From Neolentinus lepideus HHB14362 ss-1 (Eukaryota; Basidiomycota; Agaricomycetes; Gloeophyllales; Gloeophyllaceae), in the NCBI GenBank assembly GCA_001632425.1, contig KV425713.1, positions 1 through 21,019 on the forward strand: 21,019 bases of DNA, read 5' to 3'. The translations under genes and the position numbers were made by a program. The notes under the pieces were generated by a model. It did not search any database. It was not told where the DNA came from and saw nothing but the letters and a program-made list of their open reading frames with translations. Shown in pieces: positions 18,801 through 21,019 of the stretch (its first letter is position 1; every line of letters begins with the position of its first letter).

Positions 18801-20554
18801 TCAAGTCGCTCACGATTGGACGAAGGAAACGTTGTATCTCATCCGGAGTTTGTTCCTTAGGTCCTGCGAGAATACTGGTACACATTAGGTTAGAAGTGCG
18901 GTATCTTTATTGCATGGTTAGTTTTGATCTCGTGAGTGAAAAGTCAGTACATACTTGTATTCGGGTGGTAGATTCGCTATACAAAATGATATCGGGCATG
19001 ACGAGTGTGAAGGCCCGATGTTACTTCGGATGTAGGAGAACCTAGAGAGCGGAAGCTTCAGTTAAATAGAAAATCTACGGAACTGATGTGTACCTACCAG
19101 TCAGCGCCCAGCGTAAGTCCAATTCTCAGTTCTCCATTGGGGCCATTTTCGTGCTCAGCCGGAGTATTGGAAAAGAACGGCGTCCCATCCGGAGCTTTGA
19201 GTTCGCGACAGATGCGCCCATCAAAGATGTCCTGGTATAGACCAGGTACGCGATGAGCCTTGCGCCATTTGTCCAATAAGGGCGCTGTTCCAGGAACACC
19301 CAGGATCGAAGGAAGCTGCTGAGAAATTGATAGGTACGGACATCGCACAAGAGGCATGCGGGCTTGTCGTTTACGACCGCGTTGAGTCCGATCGGATATG
19401 AATAGTTCCGCGTCACAGCGCACACACGCAGACGGTGTGGCACTGGATGCTGGGTAAACCTCTCGACAGTGAGGACATACCGGAAGTGTATGTGTAGGTA
19501 TATCAAGGCCTAATGCATGATTGGCTGCCTTGAGGGTCACGTATGGTGAATCAAGCTCAGGTGCGATAGAGAGGAGGATGTATGATAAGGCGGCTAGCAC
19601 GGCATTGCATGCGATCCGGGGGAGATGGAACTGAAGGTGTAACCAGGTAACGAGGGCGTATATACACAGCAAATGGGGCGCTAGGACCGAGATATCCGTA
19701 GAAGGGCCATCCAATCTGTCATCGTCCCGATAGAATGGGTCGATAACATCTTCGAGAGGTTCACTGACAAGGACTGTCACTTCTTCATTGATAATGGTAC
19801 CATCATCTTCGATATCGATGGGGGTTGGTGGAGGTGTGTCGCTATCGCCATCCTCGGATTCCACCTGCTCGGTAGTGACATCAGCCTGCCCATTAGTGTC
19901 AGCATCTGTGGAATACTGCAGCCATTCTAGTGGAACAGGTAGGTCGGGAGGCTCGTCGTCATCGTCATCTTCATCCTCGGCTGGAGTCGCAGATGCTGCG
20001 TTCATTTCCTGTAAGAACATTGCCTGGAGCTCTTGTTCAAACGTAGCTTCACTCTCAGCTGGGAATGAATGGGCTTCACATCTTGTCAAGGGTATCGAGT
20101 TGGAAGAAGCCACAGCATTAAGCTGCTCGAAATGATTGACCAGCCGCTGCATATCCTCCGGGCAGTGGATGTTGGGACCTAGGTTTGGCAAATCTGACCC
20201 AATTTCAAGGTCCCGTCGACTAAGGGTACCGCTGTCCAGCATCTCCTGCTCAACGGGACTGGATGATGTTGGTTTCGGCACGTGGTACTCGAATTCAAGA
20301 AATGGATCAAACGGTGCGTGATCTTCGCTTAGTCTCACCGCAAAATCACGTACTGATGACCCAGATGTACCAGGTGCTGCCGCCACGACCGCCTGCTCTA
20401 AAGTTGGCCGGCCACCTCTTTGCGACAAGTTTCTGTTCTCCTTTTGCGCATGAGTCCTGGCGCGACGGGATGGAATCTGTTTCCCGTTGCATCGACTGCA
20501 GTAGCACCAGACTAATTTTTCTTTCTTGTTGTTCATATTGCCAGAAGGACCCAT
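15815..20554 (-). CDS. Tnp2-family (CACTA/EnSpm) transposase, 13 exons, 1362 aa
   Basis: This is the DDE-type transposase that cuts the element ends. The exons are 20554-19098, 19041-18955, 18904-18750, 18697-18542, 18484-18299, 18242-18148, 18096-17983, 17931-17484, 17428-16983, 16921-16706, 16650-16509, 16455-16044 and 15989-15815. All phases agree and there is no internal stop. The N-terminus has a Cys cluster, C17/C19/C22 with H35 (WCYCSRCNG). An acidic linker (about 200-265) follows, then paired CPHC and CVRC at 360/363 and 377/380. The Tnp2 core includes GADWFSYIRS (D485), CIANLPPEY, LAGPKEQTPDEIQRFL, FCTNCT, VIDPMHNLFLGLVK (D673), KPNHHYATHVPEYVRDFGP, and WTFLFERLNKILKSFNTNN (E1084). 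D485, D673 and E1084 are the likely catalytic triad (inference). Residues about 770-875 are an Ala/Lys/Glu/Arg-rich repeat helix. The start Met is the first in frame. The terminal exon end is uncertain. Confidence 0.9.
17555..17875 (-). repeat. Degenerate coding repeat (A/K/E/R-rich helix) within the transposase
   Basis: The minus strand encodes about ten degenerate units of the type KAAEKQAEK, KAAERQAER and KAAEKERK. On DNA the plus strand shows repeated GCCTTGCGC, CTTCTC and GCCGCC blocks. Alternating acidic and basic residues at i, i+4 spacing predict a single charged helix. Long plus-strand ORFs over this segment are shadows of the repeat. Confidence 0.7.
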
Positions 20555-20988
20555 CGACCACGCCGCACGAATAACGAAGCGCAGATGAGACTAAGGGGCC
20601 GTGACGATGAGTAGGATGTTGTCGACGTGGGAGCTTCAGCGTGAGCGTTAACGCAAGGGGAGATATATGCGTTTAAAGCAAGGCGTCGGAGGGACTTAGC
20701 GTCTCAAACGATGGTACCCAGCATAAGACTTTTCGGTGGTTGAAATTTTGCGAAGTGGATCTTTTCGCATCTAATCAGGAAAGCGAACATCCAATATATT
20801 GAGACTCGAGATAGTTGTTGCATTACAGTCAGAGGAGACACAAGGGATGGGTTAATGCGTGTGCTTAGGGTCTAAAAAGTAGAGCTTATGCCGGACGAGG
20901 AAATTCATGACAGCTCGCGCGTGGAAGTCCAAATAAGTGACCCTTACTCCCGAAACAGCCGGGTAGATGCTTTATTCAGGCCTGTATT
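20555..20988 (-). promoter_or_regulatory. Right subterminal region and presumed transposase promoter
   Basis: No gene was seen. A TATA-like stretch (CATATATC on the minus strand) lies near 20662-20670, about 110 bp upstream of the transposase start. No motif clearly shared with the left subterminal region was found by eye. Confidence 0.4.
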
Positions 20989-21018
20989 GGGTTGAAGCAA
21001 AACGCAAGTTCCGCAGTG
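20989..21018 (-). repeat. Right terminal inverted repeat of the CACTA element
   Basis: Read on the minus strand it begins CACTGCGGAACTTGCGTT and ends CAACCC, matching 12914-12943 at 25 of 30 positions. Only one base of flanking DNA (A, 21019) remains in the window. Confidence 0.88.
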
Positions 21019-21019
21019 A

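Larger units (their letters stand above)
12914..21018. mobile_element. CACTA-type (EnSpm/Tnp2) DNA transposon, 8105 bp, two genes, apparently complete
   Basis: The element is delimited by terminal inverted repeats starting CACTG (12914-12943 and 20989-21018). It contains only two genes, converging on a 281-bp gap: a 660-aa accessory gene (13207-15533, plus strand) and a Tnp2 transposase (15815-20554, minus strand). Both read through all predicted exons without stops, so the element may be autonomous. CACTA elements make 3-bp target duplications: the left flank is AGT (12911-12913) and the only visible right-flank base is A, which is compatible. It inserted right beside the right arm of the inverted repeat. 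Confidence 0.85.

Overview
The window looks like accessory-rich DNA from an Agaricomycete-type basidiomycete (inference). The reasons are genes split by many 47-90 bp GT-AG introns, a long-N-terminus PAQR/haemolysin-III-like protein of the kind seen in mushrooms, a Tnp2 transposase of the Agaricomycete type, and a CHAT-domain relic typical of basidiomycete gene families. There are no bacterial features, no CRISPR array and no RNA gene that I could recognise.

Layout. (1) 1 to about 5960 is AT-rich. It holds a long intronless Helitron Rep-helicase ORF, cut at its 5' end by the window, with a C-terminal ubiquitin-protease-like cysteine peptidase domain. A decayed CHAT-domain gene fragment follows directly. 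(2) 6087-9996 is GC-rich, single-copy-looking host DNA with two five-exon genes on the minus strand: a PAQR (haemolysin III/adiponectin-receptor-like) membrane protein of 509 aa and a conserved fungal protein of 341 aa that resembles the mitochondrial K+/H+ exchange-related family. (3) 10111-12909 is a rearranged island. A decayed peptidyl-tRNA hydrolase gene, read through into a CCCH plus CCHC zinc-finger tail, lies between two diverged direct repeats of about 445 bp. The island is bracketed by an inverted repeat of about 280-320 bp that looks like a duplicated promoter/leader module. (4) 12914-21018 is an apparently complete CACTA-type (EnSpm, Tnp2) DNA transposon of 8105 bp. It has 30-bp terminal inverted repeats starting CACTG (25 of 30 positions match) at the very edge of the window. 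It carries two convergent genes: an unrecognised 660-aa coiled-coil, basic accessory protein (plus strand, 7 exons) and a 1362-aa Tnp2 transposase (minus strand, 13 exons). Both reconstruct without internal stops.

How the parts relate. The Helitron and the CACTA element are each self-contained mobile units on either side of a short block of host genes. The Helitron ORF is open over its whole visible length, and both CACTA genes are open across all predicted exons, so both elements look recent or potentially active. The pth and CHAT relics are clearly broken. All splice sites were read by eye from GT/AG signals and reading-frame continuity. Family names come from recognised motifs, not from a database search.
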